A DNA stretch of 64,000 nt from Streptomyces spinoverrucosus (GCF_006539505.1 NZ_BJND01000043.1:1-64000); one strand, 5' to 3'. Shown: positions 52,182-62,544, counted from the first letter of the stretch. The notes: a model not told the origin generated them from the sequence alone. Translations and numbers: made by a program.

Positions 52182-52862
52182 TCACCCCCCTTCCACCCTG
52201 ATCCCCAACGCCCCCGCCAGCACCGGCGCCAGCTCCACCAACTGCCCCGCGCTGATCACCGCCCCCGCCAGCCGGTCGACCCCCCGCGTGATCTCCAGTG
52301 GCACCGCCCCCCGCAGGTCCACGTCCGCCAGCGTCGCCCCGCTGAAGTCCGCCCCCTTCAGCGCGCAGTCCGTGAACTCGACGCGCTCCAGCGACGCGCC
52401 CCCGAAGTCCGGTTCCACCAGGACGCAGCCGTCGAAGACCACGTCCTTCAGCCGGGCCCCGCGAAGGTTCAGGAAGTCGAGCTTGCCGCCCCGGATCAGG
52501 ACGCGTTCCAGTGCGGCACCGTGCAGTTGCGTACCGCCCAGGCGGGCGTCACGCAGCTCGACGTCGCGCAGAGTGGCCTCGGACAGGTTCGTGCCGACGC
52601 CGCGCGGTGCGGTGAGGACCGAGCCCAGGAAACGCGCCCGGTGCAGTCGCGTCTCGTCCAGCGCGCACCCCGTCAACGCGCAGTCCAAGAAGCGGGCGCC
52701 CCCGCCGTCCTGCCCACCCAGCTCCACCTCCCTGAACTCCAGCCCGTCGTAATCCCCGTCCGACTCCAGTCCTCCCCCTCCGTACACCTCCAACTCCAAC
52801 AGCCGCACCTCCGGTCGCCGTGCCGCCTTCACGCCGCCGCCGCCAGCCGCCCGCCTCACCAT
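52182..52862 (-). CDS. pentapeptide-repeat protein
   Basis: A 226-residue protein whose middle is pentapeptide repeat (A(D/N)LxX type): RLHRARFLGSVLTA, NLSEATLRDVELRDARLGGTQ and DFGGASLERVEFTDCALKGA. These form a right-handed quadrilateral beta-helix; some relatives mimic DNA and protect gyrase, others have unknown roles. ATG 52862 has GGAGG 8 nt upstream. It is divergent from the FAD oxidoreductase gene. Confidence 0.85.
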   Translation of the reverse strand: MVRRAAGGGGVKAARRPEVRLLELEVYGGGGLESDGDYDGLEFREVELGGQDGGGARFLDCALTGCALDETRLHRARFLGSVLTAPRGVGTNLSEATLRDVELRDARLGGTQLHGAALERVLIRGGKLDFLNLRGARLKDVVFDGCVLVEPDFGGASLERVEFTDCALKGADFSGATLADVDLRGAVPLEITRGVDRLAGAVISAGQLVELAPVLAGALGIRVEGG

Positions 52863-53000
52863 GCCCCCCATCCTCCACCCCACCACTGACAATCCCTCCG
52901 ACCTGCGCAAACGCCCATATCCGCGCCCTGATGTCACATTCGGCGCGCGCAGCGAGTCGTACTCCCAGAAGGCCAACCCGAGCCAAGGGAGACCGACCCC

Positions 53001-54170
53001 ATGCCCCACGTCACCGTCATCGGCGGCGGCTTCGCCGGCCTCACCGCCGCCATCACCGCCGCCGAAGCGGGCGCCACGGTCACCGTCCACGAAGCCCACC
53101 ACACCCTCGGCGGCCGAGCGCGCACCGCCGAGGGCCCGTACCGGACGAACGAGGGCCCGCACGCCCTCTACAACGGCGGCCCGCACTGGACCTGGCTCAA
53201 GCAGCGCGACCTGATCGGCCCCCTCGCCCCCATCCCGCCCCTGGAAGCCGCCCGGCTGCGGCTGCGCCACCGGGGCGTCCTGCGCCGCACCCCGCCCCTC
53301 GCCATGCTCCGGCTGTCGCGCCGCGCCGTCCGACAGGCCCCGGTCGACCTGGACTTCCTGACCTGGGCCACCGAACAGGTGGGCGAGCAGGGCGCACGTG
53401 CCGCCGCGCACTACTCCGCCGTGGCCCTCTTTCACCACGACCCCGGCGCCCTGTCCGCCGCGTTCGTGCAGGAACGGCTGCGCCGGGCCACCAAGTTGCC
53501 GCCCGAGGCCCACTATCCGCGCGGCGGCTGGGCGAGCGTCATCGACCGGATGGCCGCCCGCGCCTGGAATCTGGGCGTCCGTATCGAGACCCTGTCCCGC
53601 GTCGACACCCTCCCCACCGACACGCCCGTCATCGTCGCCACCTCCCTCGACGCCGCCCGCCGCCTCCTCGGCGACGACTCGCTGAGCTGGCCGAGCGGTC
53701 GTACGGCCCTCATCGACCTGGCCGTACGCACCCGGCGCGGCGACCCCTTCGTCGTCTCCGACCTGGACGCGCCCGGCTGGCTCGAACGCTTCACCGCGCA
53801 GGACCGCACCCTCGCCCCGGCCGGCGAGCAGCTCATCCAGGGCCAGATCCCGATCGCCCCGCACGAGTCCCGCGCCGATGGCATCGCCAGCGCCGAACAA
53901 CTGCTCGATCTCGGGTTCGACGGCTGGCGGGACCGCGTCACCTGGCGGCGCGAGGCGATCGCGGGCGGCCGTACCGGCGCCGTGGACCTGCCCGGCACCA
54001 CCTGGCGCGACCGGCCCGCCGTGGACCGCGGCGACGGCGTGTACCTGGCCGGCGACCAGGTCGCCGCGCCCGGTGTCCTGTCGGAGGTGTCCTTCAACAG
54101 CGCGCTGACCGCCGTATCGCTGGCGCTCGGACAGCACGGCCCGCACACGCTTGACCTCAAGCATGCTTGA
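53001..54170 (+). CDS. FAD-dependent amine oxidase/phytoene-desaturase-like protein
   Basis: A 389-residue flavoprotein. The N-terminal HVTVIGGGFAGLTAAITAAEAG and HHTLGGRARTAEG are the Rossmann FAD-binding motif and GGRA loop of the amine oxidase/desaturase family; YLAGDQVAAPGVLSEVSFNS near the end is the C-terminal FAD contact. Substrate unknown. ATG 53001 has AAGGGAG upstream. The SoxR box for the next gene overlaps its 3' end. Confidence 0.88.
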   Translation: MPHVTVIGGGFAGLTAAITAAEAGATVTVHEAHHTLGGRARTAEGPYRTNEGPHALYNGGPHWTWLKQRDLIGPLAPIPPLEAARLRLRHRGVLRRTPPLAMLRLSRRAVRQAPVDLDFLTWATEQVGEQGARAAAHYSAVALFHHDPGALSAAFVQERLRRATKLPPEAHYPRGGWASVIDRMAARAWNLGVRIETLSRVDTLPTDTPVIVATSLDAARRLLGDDSLSWPSGRTALIDLAVRTRRGDPFVVSDLDAPGWLERFTAQDRTLAPAGEQLIQGQIPIAPHESRADGIASAEQLLDLGFDGWRDRVTWRREAIAGGRTGAVDLPGTTWRDRPAVDRGDGVYLAGDQVAAPGVLSEVSFNSALTAVSLALGQHGPHTLDLKHA

Positions 54171-54181
54171 GGTTGAAGAGT
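54151..54181 (+). promoter_or_regulatory. SoxR box and promoter of the quinone oxidoreductase
   Basis: ACCTCAAGCATGCTTGAGGT (54154-54173) is a perfect 20-bp palindrome matching the SoxR consensus CCTCAAG-N-CTTGAGG. TTGACC (54151-54156) and AAGAGT (54176-54181) give a 19-bp spacer, the overlong spacing that SoxR remodels when its 2Fe-2S cluster is oxidised. Confidence 0.85.
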
Positions 54182-54221
54182 GGGGAAGTCAGACGAACAC
54201 CGCCAGTCACGGGGGGACCCC

Positions 54222-55193
54222 ATGCTCGCCATCCGCCTTCACACCTTCGGCCCCGCCGAGAACCTCATCCCTGAGGAGGTCGACGACCCCGTACCCGCCC
54301 CCGGCCAGGTCCGTATCGCCGTCGCCGCCGCCGGCGTACACCTGCTCGACACGGCCATCCGCGCCGGCCACCAGGGCCCCGGCCCCGCGCCCACGCTGCC
54401 CACCATCCCCGGCCGCGAGGTTGCTGGAGTCGTCGAGTCGCTCGGCGAGGGGACCGACGAGGCCTGGCTCGGCAAGCGCGTCGTCGCGCACCTCGGCTTC
54501 GTCCCCGGCGGCTACGCCGAACGCGCCGTCACCGACGCCGAACGTCTGCACGAGATCCCTGTAGGCCTCGACTTCGCCGAGGCGGTCGCCATGATCGGCA
54601 CGGGGCGTACCACGATGGGGATCGTGCAGTTCGCCGAGCCGGGCCCGGGTGACGTGGTCCTGATCCCGGCCGCGGCCGGCGGTATCGGCACCCTCCTCGT
54701 GCAGTACGCCAAGAACGCGGGCGCCACGGTCATCGGCCTGGCCGGCGGCCCCCGGAAGACGGAGCGGGTCGCCGCGAACGGCGCCGACCTCGCCGTCGAC
54801 TACCGGGACCCCGCCTGGCCCGAGAAGGTCCGGGCGTACGACGGCAAGGTCACGATCGTGTACGACGGCGTCGGCGGCGACACCGCCCGTACGGCCGTCG
54901 GTCTGCTCGCCCCCGGCGGCAGGCATGTCGTCTTCGGCTGGTCCGCCGAGGGCATCCAGGGCGGCGAACCGCTGGTCGTCGAGGGCGTCACCGTGCAGGT
55001 CCTGGGCCCGGTGATGATGGAGAAGGCGGGCGGCCCGAACCCCATCCGCACCCTGGAACTCCGCGCCCTCGCCGAGGCCGCCGCGGGCCGGCTGACCCCC
55101 GCCGTCCACCGCTTCCCGCTCACCGAGGCCGCGGCCGCGCACCGGGCACTGGAGAACCGCGGCACGACCGGCAAGGTGGTCCTGGAGCCCTGA
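54222..55193 (+). CDS. quinone oxidoreductase, SoxR-regulated type
   Basis: A 323-residue MDR/zeta-crystallin-type NADPH quinone oxidoreductase. GREVAGVVESLGEG, the VLIPAAAGGIGTLLVQYAKN Rossmann core and DYRDPAWP are its motifs. ATG 54222 has GGGGGGACC upstream. The SoxR box and gene context match, from memory, the SoxR-regulon oxidoreductase of S. coelicolor that responds to redox-active antibiotics such as actinorhodin. Confidence 0.92.
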   Translation: MLAIRLHTFGPAENLIPEEVDDPVPAPGQVRIAVAAAGVHLLDTAIRAGHQGPGPAPTLPTIPGREVAGVVESLGEGTDEAWLGKRVVAHLGFVPGGYAERAVTDAERLHEIPVGLDFAEAVAMIGTGRTTMGIVQFAEPGPGDVVLIPAAAGGIGTLLVQYAKNAGATVIGLAGGPRKTERVAANGADLAVDYRDPAWPEKVRAYDGKVTIVYDGVGGDTARTAVGLLAPGGRHVVFGWSAEGIQGGEPLVVEGVTVQVLGPVMMEKAGGPNPIRTLELRALAEAAAGRLTPAVHRFPLTEAAAAHRALENRGTTGKVVLEP

Positions 55194-55277
55194 GCGGAGT
55201 AGCCCGACCGCAAAGACCTGACCACATGGGGCGTGGCATCACAGGTAGTACGCCCTGATTCATGTTCTTCTGTCCCG

Positions 55278-56780
55278 ATGAACGCGCCCAGGACTGGTGA
55301 ACCCACAGCTTCCGTGGACGCCGACCCCCACCGCTGGTGGGGGCTGGTGGTGATCGCTCTCGCCCAGCTGATGGTCGTCCTCGACTCGACGATCGTGAAC
55401 GTCGCGCTGCCGTCCGCCCAGGACGAGCTGGGGATGACCGACGGCGACCGCCCATGGGTGATCACCGCCTACACCGTCGCCTTCGGCGGTCTGCTGCTGC
55501 TCGGCGGCCGGATCGCCGATCTGGTCGGCCGTAAACGCACCTTCGTCATCGGGCTGATCGGCTTCGCCGCCGCCTCCGCGCTGGGCGGCGCCGCCGTCAG
55601 CCCGGGGATGCTGTTCGGCGCCCGCGCGCTCCAGGGCGCCTTCGCGGCCGTGCTCGCCCCGACCGCGCTGAGCCTGCTCGCCACCACGTTCACCGACCCC
55701 AGGGAACGCGGCAAGGCCTTCGGCATCTTCGGCGCCCTGGCCGGCAGCGGCTCCGCCACCGGCTTCATCCTCGGCGGGCTGCTCACCGAGTACTTCAACT
55801 GGCGCTGGTGCCTGTACGTCAACACGCCCATCGCCGTTCTCGCGCTGCTCGGCGCCTTCGCCGTCCTGCGCGACCGCCCCGGCCGGACGGGCGCCCGCCT
55901 CGACGTGCCCGGCGTGCTGCTCGGCTGCGGCGGTCTGGTCGGAATCGTCTACGGCTTCAACGAGGCCGAGACCCACGGCTGGACCGACGTGTTCGTCCTC
56001 GGACTGCTCGCGGCAGGTGTCGTACTGCTGGCGGCCTTCGTGTGGTGGCAGGGCAGGGCGCCCATGCCGCTGCTCCCACTGCACATCGTCAAGGACCGCG
56101 ACCGGGCGGGCTGCTTCCTGACGATGATGCTGGCCATCATGGGCATGTTCGGCCTGTTCCTCTTCATGACCTACTACTTCCAGGTCGTCCTGGGCTACTC
56201 GCCCGCGCGCACCGGCCTGGCCTTCGTCCCGATCACGCTCGCGACCGTCGCCGTTTCCACCCAGTTCGCGGCCCGTCTGCTGCACCACGTACCGCCGCGC
56301 GCCCTGATGGCCCCCGGCATGGTCCTGGGCGCGTGCGGAATGGCGGTCCTCACCCGGCTCACCGTCGACTCCTCGTACGCCGCCGACATCCTGCCCGGCC
56401 TGCTCCTGGTGGGCGTCGGTATGGGCCTGACCTACATGCCGGTGTTCGCCACGGTGACGGCGGGCGTCGCCCCGCGCGACTCGGGCGTCACCTCGGCGAC
56501 CCTCAACACCTCGCAGCAGGTGGGCGGCTCCATCGGTACGGCCCTGCTGAACACCCTCGCCACCACCAGCACCGCCGGCTACCTCACCGCCCACCTCACC
56601 GCCTCCGCCCAGCCCGACGAGGTGGCCCGCGAGGCCGTCGTCCACGGCTACACGGTCGCCCTCTGGTGCGCCGCCGGCCTCATGCTCCTGGCCGCCCTGG
56701 CCACGGCCCTGCTGGTCACGGCGCGGGCCCCGAAACACGCGACGCCGGCGAAGGCGCCGGTATCGGAGTCGGTCGCCTAG
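55278..56780 (+). CDS. MFS multidrug exporter (14-TMS)
   Basis: A 500-residue EmrB/QacA-type exporter. MVVLDSTIVNVALPSAQDEL in helix 1, GRIADLVGRKRTF as motif A, and a GGLLTEYFNWRWCLYVNTP motif-C region, with a C-terminal tail rich in Pro/Ala. Likely a proton-driven drug pump. It follows the SoxR-regulated oxidoreductase on the same strand after 84 bp. ATG 55278. Confidence 0.9.
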   Translation: MNAPRTGEPTASVDADPHRWWGLVVIALAQLMVVLDSTIVNVALPSAQDELGMTDGDRPWVITAYTVAFGGLLLLGGRIADLVGRKRTFVIGLIGFAAASALGGAAVSPGMLFGARALQGAFAAVLAPTALSLLATTFTDPRERGKAFGIFGALAGSGSATGFILGGLLTEYFNWRWCLYVNTPIAVLALLGAFAVLRDRPGRTGARLDVPGVLLGCGGLVGIVYGFNEAETHGWTDVFVLGLLAAGVVLLAAFVWWQGRAPMPLLPLHIVKDRDRAGCFLTMMLAIMGMFGLFLFMTYYFQVVLGYSPARTGLAFVPITLATVAVSTQFAARLLHHVPPRALMAPGMVLGACGMAVLTRLTVDSSYAADILPGLLLVGVGMGLTYMPVFATVTAGVAPRDSGVTSATLNTSQQVGGSIGTALLNTLATTSTAGYLTAHLTASAQPDEVAREAVVHGYTVALWCAAGLMLLAALATALLVTARAPKHATPAKAPVSESVA

Positions 56781-56965
56781 ACGCGCCTGGAGGCAGCCGC
56801 GTTCGGCCACCTCTTGTCCCCCGTTATGTTCTTCGGCGGTCCTGCAAGAGGGCCGCCGGCCTCCGGGCCCGGCATGCCCTCGTACCCTCCGGAGAAGTCC
56901 CGCCGGCTCGACGGTGACTTCGAAGGCACGGTCACCGTGCGACCCGGCTTGCGCTGACCCCGGAT

Positions 56966-57205
56966 CAGTAGTGGACGCGGCGGTTCTCCGGCGTCACCCG
57001 GTAGCGGATGTTCCACAGGCTGCGCCGTACGTACGTGCGCTGGAGCCAGCGGTCCCGGCCGTCGTACCGGGCGGTGAAGGAGGTGCGCGCGTGCACGCCC
57101 TTGCGGTTGTTGATCAGCAGCGCCTGGCCGGGCCGGAGGCGGACGCCGTGGGCGACGGCGCGGCACACCTCCTGGAGCCGGTCGAGGGCGGTCCGCGCCG
57201 CAGAT
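56966..57205 (-). pseudogene. C-terminal fragment of a TauD-like oxygenase gene
   Basis: Reading leftward, LDRLQEVCRAVAHGVRLRPG then QALLINNRKGVHARTSFTARY and RYRVTPENRRVHY ends at a stop near 56966. This matches the end of Fe(II)/2-oxoglutarate TauD/clavaminate-synthase-like enzymes (the His-Ala-Arg segment carries a conserved His and the 2OG-binding Arg). No start or N-terminal half is present. Confidence 0.7.
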
Positions 57206-57435
57206 CCCGTGCGTGAACCCGCAGTTCACCAGCAGGGAGTGCAGCGCATCCACATCGTCGGTGTCCACGACCAGCTGCCGCTCGGAGGAACGCCCGACCC
57301 CGTACGCACCCGAGGCAACGCTCCGCTCCGGCTTCCGCACCGACCAGGCCTCGAGCCCCACCGCTGCCGCCGCGTCGACCACCTGGCCCTCCGGCTCGAC
57401 CAGCAGCACCCGCTGTGCGTTCCCCCCACTGCCCT
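57205..57435 (-). pseudogene. N-terminal fragment of an ATP-grasp-like gene
   Basis: Reading leftward from about 57430, VLLVEPEGQVVDAAAAVGLE then AWSVRKPERSVASGAYG and VDTDDVDALHSLLVNCG resembles the N-terminal domain of ATP-grasp ligases (VLLVEP then a predicted nucleotide-binding domain). It runs directly into the TauD-like fragment with a frame change, so a deletion has fused two genes' remnants. ATP-grasp is a tentative call. Confidence 0.45.
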
Positions 57436-57527
57436 CTCCTCCCTGCCCTGGAGTCAAGGACACTGCCGCCTCGCGTTCCCGATGACTTCCCGGTCCCGCT
57501 GCGACGCCCAAGTCGCCGGGTCCGGAC

Positions 57528-58010
57528 TCACGACTCCCCGCCCCCCAGCTCGGCCAGCGCCCCGTCCGTCAGCCGGTACACCGTCCACTCGTCCTGCGGA
57601 CGGGCCCCCAGGGACTCGTAGAAGTCGATCGCGGGCCGGTTCCAGTTCAGCACCGACCACTCCAGGCGCTCATAGCCGCGCTCCACACAGATCCGCGCCA
57701 GCTCCCGCAGCAGCGCCTTGCCGTGACCGCCGCCCCGCGCGCGTGGGCGTACGTACAGGTCCTCCAGGTAGATGCCGTGCACACCGCGCCAGGTGGAGAA
57801 GTTGAGGAACCACAGCGCGAAGCCGACGGCCTCCCCGGTGACGTCGTCGGCCGCGATGTGCGCGTACGCGGCGGGCCGCTCACCGAAGAGGGCCTCCCGC
57901 AGCTGCTCCTGCGTGGCCTTCGCCTCCTGGGGTGCCTTCTCGTACTCGGCGAGTTCGCGCACCAGGGTGTGGATGAGGGGGATGTCGTCGGGTGTGGCGG
58001 TACGGATCAT
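57528..58010 (-). CDS. GNAT acetyltransferase (diamine acetyltransferase-like)
   Basis: A 160-residue GNAT protein. IRTATPDDIPLIHTLVRELAEY, IYLEDLYVRPRARGGGHGKALL (the acetyl-CoA-binding RxxxGG/A loop) and LEWSVLNWNRPAIDFYESLGA match spermidine/spermine-type acetyltransferases. ATG 58010 overlaps the stop of the upstream APH-like gene (ATGA), so they are coupled. Confidence 0.9.
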   Translation of the reverse strand: MIRTATPDDIPLIHTLVRELAEYEKAPQEAKATQEQLREALFGERPAAYAHIAADDVTGEAVGFALWFLNFSTWRGVHGIYLEDLYVRPRARGGGHGKALLRELARICVERGYERLEWSVLNWNRPAIDFYESLGARPQDEWTVYRLTDGALAELGGGES

Positions 58011-58897
58011 GAGGGCAGGCTAGCCCGCAGCCGACGGGCCATCTCCAGCTGCCCGTCGTCCAGCGGTCGCCCGTCCTCGATGTCCCACAGGGCGTTCTGC
58101 AGCAGCCGCCCGAGCGTCCACGCCCGTGCCCGTTCCCGGTCCAGACCCATGACGTCGGTCATCGCGTCGAACCGCCAGCGGACCTCCTCGGCGTCGAAGC
58201 GGTTGTCGAGGGCGGGCCACAGCTCGAATCCGGGGTCACCGGCGAGCGGCTTGGGGTCGATGGCGAGCCAGGGGGCGCGGTCGGAGGCGAGGACGTTCTC
58301 GAAGTGCAGGTCCCAGTGCAGCAGCCGGTCCCCCGGCTCGTCCACGACCTCCCGTACGGCGGCGGCGCAGTCGGCGAGCAGACGGCGGGCCTCGGGATCC
58401 GGGACCCGCTCCAGCGCCCCCGGCGTCCGCTGAAGCATCGCCCGCGCGATGTCACCGAGCCGGCGCATGCCCGCAGGGGCCGGTACGGAGGTCAGATGGG
58501 CCAGCAGTCGGGCGATGACCAGCACGCCCTCGCGGGAGTCGGGCACGTGGGACAGCATCCGGGCAGGGTCGAGGCGTTCGAGGAGCATCGTGCCGGTGTC
58601 CGGGTCGTGGTCCAGCAGCCGTACCGCCCCGTCGCCGTCCCACACGCGCAGGGCCACCGGCTCGCCCTCGCTCTCGTCGTCGAGCAGCTGCAGCTTCAGC
58701 GCCGCGCGCGTGCCGTCCGCCCGGACGACCGGCAGGACCAGCGCGCACATGCCGTACATGGACGGCCCGTCGATCCGCAGCTCCCAGCGGTCCAGGAAAC
58801 CGTCCACCAGCTGCGGCAGTCCGGCGATGAAGGCGCGGCCCTCCTCGCCGTTGTACATCGCCTGGGACTCCGCCAGCTCCCTCGGAATCTCGATCAC
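58007..58897 (-). CDS. aminoglycoside phosphotransferase (APH)-like kinase
   Basis: A 296-residue protein with the APH fold: LLHWDLHFENVLASD (catalytic HxDxxxxN) and LAIDPKPLAGDPGFELW (DPK instead of DFG-like), plus a ALKLQLLDDES nucleotide-binding lysine. It could phosphorylate streptomycin-like aminoglycosides or a house-keeping amine. GTG 58897 follows TAGGGT (58905-58910) by 7 nt and looks leaderless. It forms an operon with the GNAT gene, a pairing that suggests two modifications of one amine-containing substrate (inference). Confidence 0.88.
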   Translation of the reverse strand: MIEIPRELAESQAMYNGEEGRAFIAGLPQLVDGFLDRWELRIDGPSMYGMCALVLPVVRADGTRAALKLQLLDDESEGEPVALRVWDGDGAVRLLDHDPDTGTMLLERLDPARMLSHVPDSREGVLVIARLLAHLTSVPAPAGMRRLGDIARAMLQRTPGALERVPDPEARRLLADCAAAVREVVDEPGDRLLHWDLHFENVLASDRAPWLAIDPKPLAGDPGFELWPALDNRFDAEEVRWRFDAMTDVMGLDRERARAWTLGRLLQNALWDIEDGRPLDDGQLEMARRLRASLPS

Positions 58898-59037
58898 AAA
58901 AGAGACCCTATGGACAGACGCGCGCCGACTCGACCCAATTTCCCGGCAGCATCCGGCACGCATTCCAGCGACACCCGGCCCCAGAACGACGAAATCCGAA
59001 GGAGACAGCCCCCGCGGCCACGGGTAACGTCCCGGCC

Positions 59038-60444
59038 ATGAGCAGCTCGGCAAGCAGCGTCGTGAACGGCGGCGTCTCCTTCTGGTACGCCCAGGAAGGC
59101 TTCCCCGCCCCCGGGGAGCCCCTCTCGGGTGACGCGTCCGCAGACGTCGTGATCGTGGGCGGCGGCTACACGGGACTGTGGACGGCGTACTACCTGAAGA
59201 AGGCCGCGCCCTTCCTCCGCATCACGGTCCTGGAGCAGAAGTTCTGCGGCTACGGCGCCTCCGGCCGCAACGGCGGCTGGCTGTACAACGGCATCGCGGG
59301 CCGCGACCGGTACGCGCGCGTGCACGGCCACGAGGCCGCCGTACGGCTCCAGCGGGCCATGAACGACACCGTCGACGAGGTGATCAGGGCCGCCCAGGAG
59401 GAGGGCATCGACGCCGACATCCACAAGGGTGGCGTCCTCGAAGTCGCCTGCACCCCGGCTCAGCTGGCCCGACTGAAGGCCTTCCACGAGCACGAGCTGT
59501 CGTACGGCGAGAAGGACCGCGAGCTGTACGGCGCCCGCGAGACCGCCGAGCGGATCAGGGTGGCCCACGCGGTCGGCTCCTCCTGGACGCCGCACGGGGC
59601 CCGGATCCACCCGGTGAAGCTGGTGACGGGCCTCGCGCGGGCCGTGGAGGCGCTGGGCGTGACCATCCACGAGTCGACGCCGGTGACGGAGATCCGCCCG
59701 AAGCACGCGGTCACCCCGTACGGCACGGTCCGCGCGCCCTACGTGCTGCGCTGCACCGAGGGCTTCACTGCGTCCCTGAAGGGCTTCAAGCGCACCTGGC
59801 TGCCCATGAACTCCTCCATGATCGCGACCGAGCCGCTCACCGAGGAGCAGTGGGAGTCGGTGGGCTGGGCGGGCCGCGAGACGCTCGGCGACATGGCCCA
59901 CGCCTACATGTACGCCCAGCGCACCGCCGACGGCCGCATCGCGCTCGGCGGGCGCGGAGTGCCGTACCGCTTCGGCTCCCGCACCGACAACGACGGCCGC
60001 ACCCAGGAGACGACGATCGAGGCGCTGCGGGAGATCCTGGAGCGCTTCTTCCCGTCCCTGACCGGCGTCCGCATCGCACACGCCTGGTCCGGCGTCCTCG
60101 GCGTGCCCCGCGACTGGTGCGCCACGGTCACCCTGGACCGCGCCACGGGCCTCGGCTGGGCGGGTGGTTACGTCGGCTCCGGCGTCGCCACCGCCAACCT
60201 CGCCGCCCGCACCCTGCGCGATCTGGTCCGGCTGGACTCCGGCCAGGGCACCCGCACGGACCTGACGGATCTGCCCTGGGTCGACCACAAGGTCCGCAAG
60301 TGGGAGCCGGAGCCACTGCGCTGGCTGGGCGTCCACGGCATGTACGCCACCTACCGCACCGCCGACCGCCGCGAACTCACCACGCACAGCGCCGAGTCCT
60401 CCCGGCTGGCCCGACTGGCGGACCGGGTGGCCGGACGGCACTGA
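59038..60444 (+). CDS. DAO-family FAD-dependent oxidoreductase
   Basis: A 468-residue flavoprotein of the glycine/D-amino acid oxidase (DAO) family. DVVIVGGGYTGLWTAYYLKK is the FAD Rossmann motif, KFCGYGASGRNGGWLYNGI follows, and GGYVGSGVATANLAARTLRDL near the end is the DAO signature. Substrate unknown, probably an amine. ATG 59038 follows TAACGT (59025-59030) by 7 nt with no ribosome-binding site, so it looks leaderless. tRNA-Thr follows downstream on the other strand. Confidence 0.9.
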   Translation: MSSSASSVVNGGVSFWYAQEGFPAPGEPLSGDASADVVIVGGGYTGLWTAYYLKKAAPFLRITVLEQKFCGYGASGRNGGWLYNGIAGRDRYARVHGHEAAVRLQRAMNDTVDEVIRAAQEEGIDADIHKGGVLEVACTPAQLARLKAFHEHELSYGEKDRELYGARETAERIRVAHAVGSSWTPHGARIHPVKLVTGLARAVEALGVTIHESTPVTEIRPKHAVTPYGTVRAPYVLRCTEGFTASLKGFKRTWLPMNSSMIATEPLTEEQWESVGWAGRETLGDMAHAYMYAQRTADGRIALGGRGVPYRFGSRTDNDGRTQETTIEALREILERFFPSLTGVRIAHAWSGVLGVPRDWCATVTLDRATGLGWAGGYVGSGVATANLAARTLRDLVRLDSGQGTRTDLTDLPWVDHKVRKWEPEPLRWLGVHGMYATYRTADRRELTTHSAESSRLARLADRVAGRH

Positions 60445-60472
60445 ACCGGGCCGGGGGTCCCGGAGAAATGAG

Positions 60473-60546
60473 AGCCCCCTGTCGGATTCGAACCGACGAC
60501 CTTCGCTTTACAAGAGCGGCGCTCTGACCAGCTGAGCTAAGGAGGC
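60473..60546 (-). tRNA. tRNA-Thr (TGT)
   Basis: On the minus strand the acceptor arms GCCTCCT and AGGGGGC pair, the T-arm reads GTTCGAATC, the D-arm AGCTCAGCTGG, and the 7-nt anticodon loop CTTGTAA gives anticodon TGT (reads ACA, threonine). No CCA is encoded, and no integrated element is seen beside it. Confidence 0.93.
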
Positions 60547-60763
60547 CTGCACGCGCGTGTGACTGCGTGCTCGTGCAGTGTACCCAGGTCGCGCCCCTGC
60601 CCTGTCGAAAATTTCCGCGAAGTTCACAGTGGCCGGGGTACTGACAGAACACGTGAACGCGGGGTACCGTCCTGACCCAGTTCGCACGTGTGGACTAAAC
60701 CAACCACCTTCCTACAACGGATCGTCCGGCACGTTCCTGCCGGTAGAAGGGGGCCCATTCACC

Positions 60764-61852
<1,089 letters not shown>

Positions 61853-61914
61853 GCCGCCCGGCGGCCGATCCGGCTCACGAAACACACAACCGGGGTAATT
61901 CACCCAGGTTGACG

Positions 61915-61949
61915 AAAAGGGCCCCGCAGCCTTGCCGCGGGGCCCTTTT
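61915..61949 (+). terminator. msiK terminator
   Basis: AAAAGGGCCCCGC (61915-61927) pairs perfectly over 13 bp with GCGGGGCCCTTTT (61937-61949), with a short T-run. A strong intrinsic terminator. Confidence 0.92.
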
Positions 61950-62088
61950 CTTGTCGACAAATACCCCGGCACACTGGGCCATTTCGAGCAACGTACGTCA
62001 ACCCCGTACCCAGAAAAGGCCGCCACTTCATCACCCGAACCGGTGACCAAATGTCGCCAAATCATTACCGGGCGCTACCCTCACTCGC

Positions 62089-62544
62089 GTGAAGCACTCC
62101 ATCACCTCACAGACGCGACGCGGCCAGGGCCCCGCCCGCCGGATCGGCCGCTCCCTCGCCCTCGTTCTGCCCGTCGTCCTGGTGCTCTCCGGGACTCTCG
62201 CGGTCACGCGGGTCAACTGGTCGGGAGACCCCGAGAACTCGGTGCTCACCGCCGCGGACGTCTCGACCTCCGGCACCAACGCCCACGCGGCACCGCGCGC
62301 CCCGCACGTGGTGCTGCTCGACCAGCTGATGGCCGAGCTCCAGGCAACCAACCCGGGCGTCGCCCTCACCCACCTCCAGGAGGCGGTGAACGAGCGCCCC
62401 TCCCTGGCTCGCCACTGCTCCTCCATCGCCCGCGCCCTGGGCCGCGCCGCGGTCCGCATCTACGGCCCCACCCGCGCCCAGTCCTACGCCCGCCCCGTCT
62501 GCGACACCTCGTTCGCCTCGGGCGTCCTGGCAGCCCACGGCTGA
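62089..62544 (+). CDS. membrane-anchored hypothetical protein
   Basis: A 151-residue protein with a basic N-terminus and one membrane helix (ALVLPVVLVLSGTLAV, about 24-39) followed by an extracellular domain with ARHCSSIARALGRAAV and RPVCDTSFASG; the two Cys could pair. Function unknown. GTG 62089 follows TACCCT (62076-62081) by 7 nt, a leaderless pattern. Confidence 0.75.
   Translation: MKHSITSQTRRGQGPARRIGRSLALVLPVVLVLSGTLAVTRVNWSGDPENSVLTAADVSTSGTNAHAAPRAPHVVLLDQLMAELQATNPGVALTHLQEAVNERPSLARHCSSIARALGRAAVRIYGPTRAQSYARPVCDTSFASGVLAAHG

Noticed and set aside
60473..60546. Integrative element at tRNA-Thr
   Set aside because: No integrase and no direct repeat of the tRNA 3' end is visible next to it.
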